The notes under the pieces are model-generated. The model was given only the letters and a program-made list of their open reading frames with translations, was not told the origin of the DNA and made no database searches. The translations under genes were made by a program, and so were the position numbers. Shown here in pieces: positions 28,567 to 37,243 of a stretch of 37,243 bases of DNA. Location: NCBI GenBank assembly GCA_028713415.1, contig JAQTOI010000008.1, positions 1-37,243 of the forward strand. The letters run 5' to 3'. The first letter of the stretch is position 1. The number at the start of each line of letters is the position of its first letter. Source of the stretch: Candidatus Omnitrophota bacterium. GTDB lineage: Bacteria; Omnitrophota; Gorgyraeia; Duberdicusellales; 4484-171.

Positions 28567-29070
28567 TCAAGAATTATTTATCTCGGTTTTTATATCATCA
28601 ATTACTCGCAGCAATTGCCCGATCTCAACGGGAAAAGAAGAGGCACTTAGTAAAATTTTTTTGGTTTTTCCGTTAATGGTTATTCTCAGCTCATCTCCCC
28701 TGTATCCCAGAGGATTTGTACTTGAAATATACTCGTCATTAAAACGGAAAATATTTATGCTTAAAATCAGTTCTTTGAGCTCTTTAAGTTTACTTAAAGA
28801 CAGCGTGCCGCTTTTTACTATTGTTTTCGGAGAAAACCTGGGCCCGCTATAGTAATCTTTATTAAAAACTGTAACCTCTCCGTTTGAAGCAATAAAGATT
28901 TCATAATCTTTAGTTAATGCCTGACGCTTAACGGCGTAAAAAATATTTATATTATAATCATCAGCGTAAACTAACTTCTCTTTAGAATAAGCGCAGGGCC
29001 CGCCAGAACATACTGGCAATAAAAAGGAGACAACAAGAAGTAAAATTGAAAACTGTTTTTTAATTAACAT
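28567..29070 (-). CDS. Hypothetical exported protein
   Basis: 167 aa with N-terminal signal sequence MLIKKQFSILLLVVSFLLPVCSGG; no family recognised. Confidence 0.6.
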   Translation of the reverse strand: MLIKKQFSILLLVVSFLLPVCSGGPCAYSKEKLVYADDYNINIFYAVKRQALTKDYEIFIASNGEVTVFNKDYYSGPRFSPKTIVKSGTLSLSKLKELKELILSINIFRFNDEYISSTNPLGYRGDELRITINGKTKKILLSASSFPVEIGQLLRVIDDIKTEINNS

Positions 29071-29209
29071 TGCGTATATTTATTGTAAGCGCGCTCAATA
29101 CGCCTGTCAAGTTCGCTTTTAAGGAAATTATTTTTCTCTTCAGCAAGAAATTTTAGCCGGCATATTCGGGCAAGTAAAGCCTCTAGTTCCGCTTTCCTTT
29201 GACTTTTTT

Positions 29210-29372
29210 CGCCTCAGAAAAGAGGCGTACTTGGCCCTCCTCTTGGCCAAGGTACATGCTTAAGGAGGCAACGCCCGCTGCTTAAAGGATGCAGCGGTGT
29301 AGCGCTTTCTGCGCTAAGCGCACCGTCCGTTCTAACGCACGAGCGTACACCGGCGTATTCCGATGACGCCGG
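29210..29372. other. Array of short GC-rich hairpins in an intergenic region
   Basis: cgcctc/gaggcg (29210-29227); gtacttggcc/ggccaaggtac (29227-29255); ccgctgc/gcagcgg (29275-29297); agcgc/gcgct (29301-29315); ccggcgt/acgccgg (29350-29372). Confidence 0.55.
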
Positions 29373-29419
29373 GTGCGATACGGCAGGGTGCTACTTATAA
29401 AATGCGCAAAAAATAAGGC

Positions 29420-29983
29420 TTAAAATTTAACCTCAACGTCCTTTTTATCCTCCTCGGCAACCTTAAAAAGTTCTTCGGGCCTAAATCCCATCATGTTTGC
29501 GATGATGGTATCCGGAAAAGATTGTATTTTGATGTTGTAGTTGTTCACGCTCTCGTTGTAAAACTCACGCCTGTCGGTAATTTCGCTTTCAAGCGAAGAA
29601 ATCCTGGTCTGCAGATGCTTAAAATCCTCGTTGGCCTTTAGGTCCGGATAATTCTCTGCCACCGCGAAAAGGGTCTTTAGGGCGCCGCTTATCATATTGT
29701 CAGCTTGAGCTTTATCCTGAAAGTTTTGAGCGCTTTGATAGACACTGCGCGCTTTGGTAATTGTTTCGAGCAGCTCTTTTTCATACTTCATGTAGCCCTT
29801 GCAGACCTCAATCAGCTTAGGCAGCTCATCATGGCGTTGCTTAAGCAACACGTCAATATTTGCCCAGGCTTTTTTTAAATTATTTTTCAGCCTGATTAAG
29901 CCGTTGTAGACACCGATAAAATAACCGAAGAAAATGAGCGCTAAAAATATCACTACACCTAAAATCAAAAACCCCATTACCAT
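29420..29983 (-). CDS. lemA: LemA family protein
   Basis: GVYNGLIRLKNNLKKAWANIDVLLKQRHDELPKLIEVCKGYMKYEKELLETITKARS; GFRPEELFKV. Confidence 0.95.
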   Translation of the reverse strand: MVMGFLILGVVIFLALIFFGYFIGVYNGLIRLKNNLKKAWANIDVLLKQRHDELPKLIEVCKGYMKYEKELLETITKARSVYQSAQNFQDKAQADNMISGALKTLFAVAENYPDLKANEDFKHLQTRISSLESEITDRREFYNESVNNYNIKIQSFPDTIIANMMGFRPEELFKVAEEDKKDVEVKF

Positions 29984-30044
29984 ATTCTACCTCCTTTAAT
30001 GAGCGCGTGATTTTTCAAACGTGGATGTCCAAAAATCACTGGCC

Positions 30045-30800
30045 TCATTTGATCCCAAAATGCCACATTATATAACCGCAGCAGGCTAAAAACAAAATCG
30101 GCCCGCCGAAAATGGACAAATAGCATTTCCAGGAAAGTTGTTCAAGAAGTTCTTTTTCCGAGTAATCCGATATCACATAATAAGGCGTGTCGTCTGATCT
30201 ACCCATAATGATGTTATCCTGATTGTTGACGAATTCTTTTACCTGCGGATTGTCTTTAGCGGTACCCAGAATATAAACATAGTCATCAGGCTCAAGCACA
30301 TATTCGGTAAAACGCAAAGGCTTGCCCCCTAAAAAACCGCTTCGTGCTATGCCTCGTTCGGAACAAAAAGCAGCAATATGTTCAGGACAAGAAGAAAATG
30401 CTCTAGTCTGGTATTTTAAATCTATCTGCACTCTGACATCGGCATCACTATTCTCTATTAAAACCTTGCCTGTTTCATCTTGGACATAAAAAGGAAAAAA
30501 CGTCTTTAAGTCTTCTATAGTAACCCAGTGCCCTGACTTTCCGCTTGAGTGGTATTCCTCGACCTTGCAGTGATGAAAAACGCAGGTTTTTTTTAAAATG
30601 GGGCTTTGGGTTACTTGAAGAGGCATGATTGTGCCGGTAACTTCCGCAAGCCCCAGCGCCAGAGAACGGACCTTGGAAGTAGGTATTTCCTGAATGACCC
30701 GTTTTAGGCGCCAGGATTTCCAGCCTTTAATGAATGACCATATACCAAAGCCGGCGCCGATAAACGAATAAAAAAGCAGTTTATCTTCACTTTTGCTCAT
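30045..30800 (-). CDS. GIDE-like membrane protein (LemA neighbour)
   Basis: SLALGLAEVTGTIMPLQVTQSPILKKTCVFHHCKVEEYHSSGKSGHWVTIEDLKTFFPFYVQDETGKVLIENSDADV; PLRFTEYVLEPDDYVYILGTA; terminal TM segment. Confidence 0.8.
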   Translation of the reverse strand: MSKSEDKLLFYSFIGAGFGIWSFIKGWKSWRLKRVIQEIPTSKVRSLALGLAEVTGTIMPLQVTQSPILKKTCVFHHCKVEEYHSSGKSGHWVTIEDLKTFFPFYVQDETGKVLIENSDADVRVQIDLKYQTRAFSSCPEHIAAFCSERGIARSGFLGGKPLRFTEYVLEPDDYVYILGTAKDNPQVKEFVNNQDNIIMGRSDDTPYYVISDYSEKELLEQLSWKCYLSIFGGPILFLACCGYIMWHFGIK

Positions 30801-30883
30801 TTAGAAAAATTGTAGCACGAAAATACACTCGAGCAAATAATTTTATATAAAATGGGGCAGCAGCGTGGGCTCCGGGCGGTATT

Positions 30884-33061
30884 TTAAATGCAACTTGTCT
30901 TGGTTAAGAAATGACCTACTTTTTCATCGGCACCCTTAAAACAAATACTATTATGGCAATTAAAACACTCGGAAACAAAATTCTCCCGGTTACGCAGATT
31001 GCATGTACGCCGAATCATAATAAAAGATTGATTCGTCCAGAATTCATAAACATGCTCTTTTAATAAATTACCAAAATTATATTTTTTATTCTTCACTTCT
31101 TCCCTGAACCAGGATTCTCCTCCAGTGCAGGGATAGACGCAGCCTGAGCCGTCAACGAGCACAACCCTCCAAGGCTGAAAACATGGCTTCTCTTTAAATT
31201 TTTTATAAAACTGTGGTTCATATTCTAAGGTTATCTTTGCCCTCCTGGCTAATTTCTTGCTTTGGCGGATAATCTTATTATAGAGTTCTTTGTGAAAGAA
31301 AAGTGAATCTTCCTCCTTTAGCGCATAATTTGCGTGTTCGCTAAATCCAGGGTAGAAACGGACAAAAAAAGCGTCAACTTCGGCTATATTTAATTCTTTA
31401 GCCTGTTTGATTAATTCGGGAAGCTGTTCAATGTTAACTCTGCTTAATGCCGGACAGAATACTTTATGAATATTCTTTCCGCTGGCCGCAAGATGCTGGT
31501 TTAAAACCCGTAAACCCTCAATTATTTCTCCGGAAAGATTATTTCGTATAATGCGGTTATTTAGTTCCTGGGGGCCGTGTAAAGAGATCTCTAATCTAGA
31601 TATTTTAAGTTCGGAAAGCTCTTTTGCGTACTTTTTTATAAGCAATCCGTTTGTCCTGATGTAGATATTAACCTCCGGAAATGTCTCGTTCGCATATTTA
31701 ATAATGGCAAACAAATCTTTTGCAAGCAACGGTTCCCCTCCTCCGCTAAAAATAAAAATGCTTGGTGAGCCAGCTGGTATGTGCGAGGCAAATATCTTGA
31801 ATTTATCAAGCGTAATTTCATCCTTTGGCCCGGATAAATCCTGTTGGTTACAAAATAAGCAATTGGCGTTACAGGCATTAGTCATCAGAAAATGGTAGAC
31901 ACTTGGGTAGTTTAAGGCGATAGGGTGCTGAAATAAAACAGAACCGTATGAAAGTATTTTAATGCGTAGCGCCTGAAGGAAGCTTTCGCTTCTAACGCCG
32001 GTCGTAGAAGCATTCGCCCTCTTCGCAGGCCCCCTGCCCATTTCAGCGATAAGCCGTTTTAATGTACGCCAGGGGCCTGAGGCAGGAAGTACATTCAAGG
32101 CGTGCATTAGTGCTGCGTATCCGTTTTTTATATAACGCGGCAGGGCTTTTATCAGGCGAAGGGGGCTAAAAAAATGAGCCCATATGGATAATGAGCCGAA
32201 TAAATCCGAGAAATTTTTAAGTTCCATAATCCAGAAGAATTGCCAACGTGGTATAAGTATCCGTTTCTCGTCATAATAATTTAAACCCCTCGACTGCATG
32301 ACGAAATCTTTTTCAATCGGCAACATCCACAACCACTGCTTATGCAAAAGGGAGCCGAATTTTCTTTCCACATACCTGGGCTTACGGTCTTTAAAAATTT
32401 TCTTTTTGCCGTGTTCAAAGGAAACCCAGGGATAATGCCTGTAGATGTAGCGCACTTTATTCAAAACACGCCGGTTGCTGCGCGTCACAATATGGCCAAA
32501 GCTGCTGTAAAAATCTATCGAGGGGTCATATTGGAAAATACGGTGGTATTTTTCGTTGACATAAAGCAGTTCCTCGTGTTTATTTTTACAGTAATGCATC
32601 CTTTTGGTTGGCGAAACTATCGCGAGGTCATCTTTTTCTGTAGGATAGAAATCGTAGAGTTTACCGTTGAGCACGTTATAGCCATATTTTGCGGCATACG
32701 AAAGAAACTCCAATATAGGCATGCCTTTTACCGGAGATGAATAAAATGAATCGGAGTCAATAAGCAAAATCCAATCGTAGCCCGAGAGATGCTGGTGCAT
32801 ATAGTCACAGGCAATCTGCAGTATTTTCTTCCACTCATACCCTTGAGTTTCGATGCGCAGGGATGAGATAATCTTCCCGCTGAAATTCTCCTGAGTAGGC
32901 TGGAACTCCTTGATAATTTCCGGGCTTGAGTCGGTTGAGCAGTTATCAAAAACCACCAGGTCAATCCCTTCGCTTAAATAGTAGCTTAAATTATCGCGGA
33001 GTATTTGCTCTTCGTTATAGCAGAAGACTATACCGCAAGCGCGCATGGAGGGCTCGGGCAT
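30884..33061 (-). CDS. Fusion: GT2-like glycosyltransferase + radical SAM/SPASM-like domain
   Basis: N-term CGIVFCYNEEQILRDNLSYYLSEGIDLVVFDNCSTDSSPEI, DWILLIDSDSF (DXD-like); C-term TNACNANCLFCNQQDLSGPKDEITLDKF (CX3CX2C), IFSGGGEPLLAKDLF, CFQPWRVVLVDGSGCVYPCTGG, CFNCHNSICF. Confidence 0.88.
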   Translation of the reverse strand: MPEPSMRACGIVFCYNEEQILRDNLSYYLSEGIDLVVFDNCSTDSSPEIIKEFQPTQENFSGKIISSLRIETQGYEWKKILQIACDYMHQHLSGYDWILLIDSDSFYSSPVKGMPILEFLSYAAKYGYNVLNGKLYDFYPTEKDDLAIVSPTKRMHYCKNKHEELLYVNEKYHRIFQYDPSIDFYSSFGHIVTRSNRRVLNKVRYIYRHYPWVSFEHGKKKIFKDRKPRYVERKFGSLLHKQWLWMLPIEKDFVMQSRGLNYYDEKRILIPRWQFFWIMELKNFSDLFGSLSIWAHFFSPLRLIKALPRYIKNGYAALMHALNVLPASGPWRTLKRLIAEMGRGPAKRANASTTGVRSESFLQALRIKILSYGSVLFQHPIALNYPSVYHFLMTNACNANCLFCNQQDLSGPKDEITLDKFKIFASHIPAGSPSIFIFSGGGEPLLAKDLFAIIKYANETFPEVNIYIRTNGLLIKKYAKELSELKISRLEISLHGPQELNNRIIRNNLSGEIIEGLRVLNQHLAASGKNIHKVFCPALSRVNIEQLPELIKQAKELNIAEVDAFFVRFYPGFSEHANYALKEEDSLFFHKELYNKIIRQSKKLARRAKITLEYEPQFYKKFKEKPCFQPWRVVLVDGSGCVYPCTGGESWFREEVKNKKYNFGNLLKEHVYEFWTNQSFIMIRRTCNLRNRENFVSECFNCHNSICFKGADEKVGHFLTKTSCI

Positions 33062-33537
33062 CAGCGGCTCCTATTTTTTTTGAGGGTACTAATTTTTCCT
33101 TGCAGCGTTCCCATGGGGCAAATTGAACACCAGGCTCTTGTCTGGATAGGAATGCCTAAGAAAACAGCGATGATGGTTGTAATCAGGCACATGCGCACGA
33201 AAACAAAACCTATAGCAAAAAGCGTTTTGGGGCTGATAAGCAGCTGCATAATAAAAAAAATCATGAAGGCGGCGAAGAAAAACCATTTGAATTTTTCCGA
33301 TAGAAAAAGTTTTGGGATTTTCTTGCGCAGGCTTAATTTGCTCAAAACCAGGTCTAAGAATGCTCCGCGCGGGCACAGGTGCGAACACCAAAACCTGCCC
33401 TTAAAATAAGAAAGTATAAGGAAAAAAACCATCATCAGCAGCACAAGGTAGCCTAAAAGAGGAAAAAAAAGGCCCCCGATAAGAATAAGGGGCAGCAGCC
33501 AGATCATAATTAATTGAGAGAGCTTTTTATTGCCCAA
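33061..33537 (-). CDS. Small NapH/MauN-like 4Fe-4S membrane protein
   Basis: TM segments flank FKGRFWCSHLCPRGAFLDLVLSKLSLRKKIP and RAWCSICPMGTLQGKIS; stop overlaps the start of the downstream gene (TGATG). Confidence 0.8.
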   Translation of the reverse strand: MGNKKLSQLIMIWLLPLILIGGLFFPLLGYLVLLMMVFFLILSYFKGRFWCSHLCPRGAFLDLVLSKLSLRKKIPKLFLSEKFKWFFFAAFMIFFIMQLLISPKTLFAIGFVFVRMCLITTIIAVFLGIPIQTRAWCSICPMGTLQGKISTLKKNRSR

Positions 33538-34045
33538 TTTTAGATATGATTTTAGGTATGCAGTAATTGCCGATACAATCCAGTTGGCTTTTATCTTCTT
33601 TCTCGACTGCGAATTTTTGTTCCTTTTTAAGAAAATCCCTTTGTTCGTTTTTTTCTTTCAATAAACTATTGAATAATTTTTTATCATCGGCCAGCTGCAC
33701 GCTTGCGGTCAAATCTTTATAACAGGAAATTGCCGCATTTATTATTTCCAGGCCGAAATTAATCGCGCCCACGAGCGAAAAACTCTCCGGGTCAATCTTG
33801 CAAAATTTACACCGTTCTTCCAAAACATATTCCGGCCTTCCTGATTGAATTAAATGCTGGCGCAATGTTGCTTCGTTAACTTCGGAGGCCTGGGATATTG
33901 CGAGAAATTTGCCTCGAACCTTGCCGTTTTTAATCAGCTCCGAAAGACGCTTGCAGCATTTGGCTATCATATGCTCTGTTTCTATCGTGCATTCAAGCAC
34001 ATAGGTAAAATGTTCCTTATTTTTTTCTTCTATTGATTCAGCCAT
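33527..34045 (-). CDS. Hypothetical helical, Cys-containing (possibly ferritin-like) protein
   Basis: 172 aa; YVLECTIETEHMIAKCCKRL; YVLEERCKFCKIDPESF; CIGNYC; overlaps downstream gene by 11 bp. Confidence 0.5.
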   Translation of the reverse strand: MAESIEEKNKEHFTYVLECTIETEHMIAKCCKRLSELIKNGKVRGKFLAISQASEVNEATLRQHLIQSGRPEYVLEERCKFCKIDPESFSLVGAINFGLEIINAAISCYKDLTASVQLADDKKLFNSLLKEKNEQRDFLKKEQKFAVEKEDKSQLDCIGNYCIPKIISKIGQ

Positions 34046-34062
34046 ATTATCTCCTTCAATGA

Positions 34063-34120
34063 CGACACAACTTATGGAGCCTGCTTGCGAAGCGGGCGTG
34101 CGAACATAAGTTGTATGTCG
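34063..34120 (-). promoter_or_regulatory. Nested hairpin leader between nifU-like gene and 172-aa gene
   Basis: cgaca-caacttatg ... cataagttg-tatgtcg outer stem; inner gcctgctt/aagcgggc. Confidence 0.5.
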
Positions 34121-34127
34121 GAATTGA

Positions 34128-34352
34128 CTATGCTTGCTTTACTTCTTTAACCTCAGGGACAGCCTCTTTTAATTTCTGCTCAATACCCATCTTTAAAGTA
34201 TAAGTGCTCATAGGGCAGCAGCCGCAGGAGCCGGTAAGGCGAACCTTTACAACACCGTCCTCGCTTACATCAACCAGCTCTACATTACCGCCTTCAGATT
34301 TTAAATAAGGCCTCAATTCGTTTAATACTTTTTCAACTTTTTCTTTCAGCAT
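34128..34352 (-). CDS. NifU C-terminal domain Fe-S scaffold protein
   Basis: [66 protein letters not shown]. Confidence 0.94.
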   Translation of the reverse strand: MLKEKVEKVLNELRPYLKSEGGNVELVDVSEDGVVKVRLTGSCGCCPMSTYTLKMGIEQKLKEAVPEVKEVKQA

Positions 34353-34501
34353 AGAACCTCCTTCGATGGCTAACGCTCTTTACGCTTTCTAAGAGTACGG
34401 CCAGACTTGGCCAATAGTGGAAATTAATTCTACATCAAAAAAGCGCAATGGCAAGCGTCTTTTTACCCCTTTACTCCGTTTATTTCAAAAAGCCTTATAA
34501 A

Positions 34502-35209
34502 CTAATAACCGATAAAACTCTCGGTTTTTATGTTTTGCGGCTTTACTCCTAACTCTAGGCACATAACCTTCATCGCCTCAACCATTGCCGGCGGGCCAAA
34601 AATAAAAAATATCCTCTTATCTGCCTGGTCTACGTTAGCCAATACAAGGTTTTTATCGATTACCCCGAAAATGCAGCTTGAATCTTTGGGTTGACAGGAA
34701 GAAACCGTATAAATTATTTTTATATTACAGTGATTGCTGCGCCAAGAATCCAACTCCTTTTTAAAGGCGATTTCCTCTGTGCGGTTGGAATAAAAAAGAA
34801 CTACGTCCGTATGCAACTTTTTATCGACAATATATTCAATGATAGAAATCACCGGAGTAATACCTATGCCCCCGGCCAAAAGGCAGATTTTCTCATATCC
34901 TTCCTTAAGCGTGCATGCTCCCATCGGCAGTTTGAGCTTAACAGTGTCGCCTGCGTTCAAGGCGCGAAGTTTTTTAGAAAAATTGCTTTCGCTTAAACGT
35001 TTGGTCAACTCTATATACTCTTTTGTGGGAGAGCAGGAAAAAGAAAGATACTTATTCAAATCCTTGTTTGCCTTATTTTCTTCATCAAAAATAACTTGAG
35101 CGAACTGGCCGGCGGAAAACTCAATTTTCTCTTCAGGGACGAAGCGAAAACTTTCTATGGTTAAGACCCTCTTTATCCTCTCTTTAAGTTTAACGTTTAT
35201 TTCTCTCAC
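34502..35209 (-). CDS. FAD/NAD(P)-binding oxidoreductase (ferredoxin-NADP+ reductase-like)
   Basis: GQFAQVIFDEENK; YLSFSCSP; ICLLAGGIGITPVISIIEYI; VVLFYSNRTEEIAFKKEL; IFFIFGPPAMVEAMK. Confidence 0.9.
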   Translation of the reverse strand: MREINVKLKERIKRVLTIESFRFVPEEKIEFSAGQFAQVIFDEENKANKDLNKYLSFSCSPTKEYIELTKRLSESNFSKKLRALNAGDTVKLKLPMGACTLKEGYEKICLLAGGIGITPVISIIEYIVDKKLHTDVVLFYSNRTEEIAFKKELDSWRSNHCNIKIIYTVSSCQPKDSSCIFGVIDKNLVLANVDQADKRIFFIFGPPAMVEAMKVMCLELGVKPQNIKTESFIGY

Positions 35210-36147
35210 AACCCTGCTCCTTTTATATTAGCTTTAATTACTTCGGCAGATTTGCGCAAATTAGCTATTTCTTCGGCGTTAAGCTCCAGCTTCAAAGTCT
35301 CTCTGACGCCGGTATTATTCAAAATCTGCGGCAAACTCATATAAAGGTCTTGCGCTCCGTAATATTCGCTGACCAGGCAGGAAACCGGCAAAATAGAATT
35401 TTCATTCTTTAAAATCGCTTCGGTAATACGCGTAAGCGCAAGGCCTATTCCATAAGAAGTTTCTCCTTTGCGCTCGATAATCTTGTAAGCGAAATCCCGC
35501 ACCGCCTCAAAAATATGCTGCAGGCGTTCTTTATGGTCACAGCTATTACAAATTCTACAATAATCACCCAAAAACACACCGCCTATCATAGCGCTACTAA
35601 AAACCGGGAATTCGCTGTCGCCGTGTTCGCCTAAAATATAAGCATGAATATTGCGGGCATCAATATTGCAATGTTTAGATAAGAGAAAACGCAAGCGCGC
35701 GCTGTCTAAAACAGTACCGGAACCAATAACCTCTTGAGGTTTTTTGCCGGAAATTTTATATGCGGCATACGAAAGGACATCAAGCGGATTTGTAACGATA
35801 AGCAGAATTGATTCCGGGGAATATTTAATAACTTGAGGGATTATCTCCTTGAGGATCCCTACATTATCTTTTGCCAATTCAAGCCGGCTTTGTCCGGGAA
35901 GCTGTTTTTTCCCTGCAGTAATAACAACTAAATCTGAATTTTTTAAGTCAGGGTAATCTCCGGAAAATATCTCAACCGGGGAAAGGTAAGGCATGCCGCT
36001 GGCCAGGTCCATGACTTCCCCCTCAGCGCGCCTTTTATCTGAATCCAAAACTACAATTGAGCGAGCCAAACCACTCTGCAGCAGGCTATAGGCGTATCGA
36101 ATACCTACATTGCCCGCACCAATAATGGAAACCTTAGGCTTAAACAT
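35206..36147 (-). CDS. ldh: L-lactate dehydrogenase (LDH/MDH superfamily); start probably 36147
   Basis: VSIIGAGNVGIRYAYSLLQSGLARSIVVLDSD; AGKKQLPGQSRLELAKDN (Gln at the LDH specificity position); GSGTVLDSARLRFLLS; ILGEHGDSEFPVFS. ORF extends to 36198 but would overlap fur. Confidence 0.87.
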   Translation of the reverse strand: MFKPKVSIIGAGNVGIRYAYSLLQSGLARSIVVLDSDKRRAEGEVMDLASGMPYLSPVEIFSGDYPDLKNSDLVVITAGKKQLPGQSRLELAKDNVGILKEIIPQVIKYSPESILLIVTNPLDVLSYAAYKISGKKPQEVIGSGTVLDSARLRFLLSKHCNIDARNIHAYILGEHGDSEFPVFSSAMIGGVFLGDYCRICNSCDHKERLQHIFEAVRDFAYKIIERKGETSYGIGLALTRITEAILKNENSILPVSCLVSEYYGAQDLYMSLPQILNNTGVRETLKLELNAEEIANLRKSAEVIKANIKGAGL

Positions 36148-36571
36148 CTTTCCCCCTGCATTGTTTGCATATTCCATAAAAATAACCCTGGCATTCATTT
36201 ATGATATTTCCGCTTATCTCTTTCTGTTCAAGCGCCTGGCAGAAAGGTATGTCGATATCAAAAAACTTTCTGCAGCGTTTGCAGTAGAAATGGTGATGCG
36301 TGTCTCCGCGCGCTTCAAAGAAAGATTTATCCGAGGCAATATTTACCTCGCTAGCTAAGCCTTTTTCCCGCAACACCAGCAGCGTGGAATAAATTGTTCC
36401 TAAAGAAACAACCGGAAATTTCTTCTTAACTTCTTCAAAAATGTTTTCCGCGCTGAAATGCTCTCTATTTTTCCTTAAAATCTCAAATACCGCAATACGT
36501 TGCGCAGTAACCTTCACTTTCTTCTCTTTTAAAATACGTATGCATTCTTTCATTTCATTTATTTTTACCAC
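36140..36571 (-). CDS. Fur/PerR-family metal-dependent regulator
   Basis: RILKEKKVKVTAQRIAVFEILRKNREHFSAENIFEEVKKKFPVVSLGTIYSTLLVLREKGL; DTHHHFYCKRCRKFFDI; C-terminal CKQC. Confidence 0.94.
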   Translation of the reverse strand: MVKINEMKECIRILKEKKVKVTAQRIAVFEILRKNREHFSAENIFEEVKKKFPVVSLGTIYSTLLVLREKGLASEVNIASDKSFFEARGDTHHHFYCKRCRKFFDIDIPFCQALEQKEISGNIINECQGYFYGICKQCRGKDV

Positions 36572-36604
36572 AAAAATTCTTATTTGTCAATAATTATTCT
36601 TAAG

Positions 36605-36619
36605 TAATAATCATTATTA
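36605..36619. promoter_or_regulatory. Candidate Fur/Per box between fur and pncC
   Basis: Perfect 7-1-7 palindrome taataat-c-attatta, about 34 bp upstream of the Fur-family start; a second palindrome aataattatt lies adjacent at 36589-36598. Confidence 0.6.
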
Positions 36620-36647
36620 TCTTTTACTTCAGTTTATTTCTGCTACA

Positions 36648-37127
36648 ATGTTAGGTAAAATGAGAAAATTAGAAAAACTTATAAAAACGTTGCAAATAAA
36701 GAAACTCAAAATCGCAACGGTAGAATCAGCTACTGCTGGATACGCATCATACCTTTTAACAAAAGTGCCCGGTGCATCAAAGGTTTTCATGGGAGGATTT
36801 GTAGTGTATAGCCTGGAATCTAAGGCGCACTTTTTTAACCTTCCTCTACCCATATTAAGAAAAACACAAGGAGTATCTGCCGAGATTGCGCTGGCGCTTG
36901 CACGAGGCGTGCGTAAGCTGCTCAAAACCGATTTGGGTGCTTCAATCGTGGGCTTTGCCGGGCCCTTTGGTACAAATAAGGTGCCAGCTGGAACAATTTT
37001 CATCGCTGTTTCTGACAAAAATGGTGCTTTTGCAAAAAAATTGAGTATCAAAGGCAGCCGCGATACCGTGAGAAAAAAGGCAAGTTATAGGCTTATAGAA
37101 CTTATTTATAGTAGGGTAACAGGCTAA
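36648..37127 (+). CDS. pncC: Stand-alone CinA C-terminal domain / nicotinamide-nucleotide amidase PncC
   Basis: KIATVESATAGYASYLLTKVPGASKVFMGGFVVYSLESKAHFF; ALARGVRKLLKTDLGASIVGFAGPFGTNKVPAGTIFIAVSD. Start may be 36660. Confidence 0.88.
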   Translation: MLGKMRKLEKLIKTLQIKKLKIATVESATAGYASYLLTKVPGASKVFMGGFVVYSLESKAHFFNLPLPILRKTQGVSAEIALALARGVRKLLKTDLGASIVGFAGPFGTNKVPAGTIFIAVSDKNGAFAKKLSIKGSRDTVRKKASYRLIELIYSRVTG

Positions 37128-37243
37128 AAACCGAAGAGTGCGCAGCGAAATGAAGCCTCCCCGTAGGGGACAAAAGACTTTTAAAAATTTAACTCCCTTA
37201 ATAAAAATATGCTGACAAATTATAAAACTTCGGTAGTTTTATA

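Noticed and set aside
29210-29400. tRNA gene in the GC-rich hairpin cluster
   Set aside because: No cloverleaf with a TTCRA T-loop or acceptor pairing could be assembled.
33089-33391. 100-aa minus-strand ORF inside the NapH-like gene
   Set aside because: Alternate frame of a gene with clear CX3CP Fe-S motifs.
36629-37051. 140-aa minus-strand ORF opposite pncC
   Set aside because: Antisense to a recognisable CinA C-terminal domain; no independent support.

Overview
This 37.2 kb bacterial window is almost fully coding and mostly on the minus strand. Gene content (LpxA, LemA plus a GIDE-like protein, DUF4912, DUF2934 and several GH57 enzymes) suggests an uncultivated Gram-negative lineage, possibly Omnitrophota-like; that is inference only. 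Main blocks: (1) branched-chain and aspartate-family amino acid biosynthesis (leuA, ilvC, ilvN, ilvB, a TPR protein, cimA, lysC, cstA, and an apgM-like phosphomutase); (2) TrmI, LpxA and an AmrS-like radical SAM enzyme; (3) a membrane protein translationally coupled to a ParA-like ATPase with a C-terminal AMPK/CBM48-type glycogen-binding domain; (4) DUF3108, a cNMP/P-loop/patatin protein and a GH1 glycosidase; (5) an alpha-glucan cluster with three GH57 enzymes, DUF4912 and DUF2934; (6) LemA and a GIDE-like protein; (7) a coupled set of an unknown Cys-containing helical protein, a NapH-like Fe-S membrane protein and a GT2-radical SAM fusion, next to NifU; (8) FNR-like reductase, L-LDH and a Fur/PerR regulator, with divergent PncC/CinA-C. 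No tRNA, rRNA, CRISPR array or transposase was recognised. The two strongest leads are the ParA-CBM48 ATPase with its coupled membrane partner, and a set of about nine intergenic elements built from inverted arms of short 7-nt motifs. These elements use several unrelated heptamers, and most of them end exactly at or inside stop codons.
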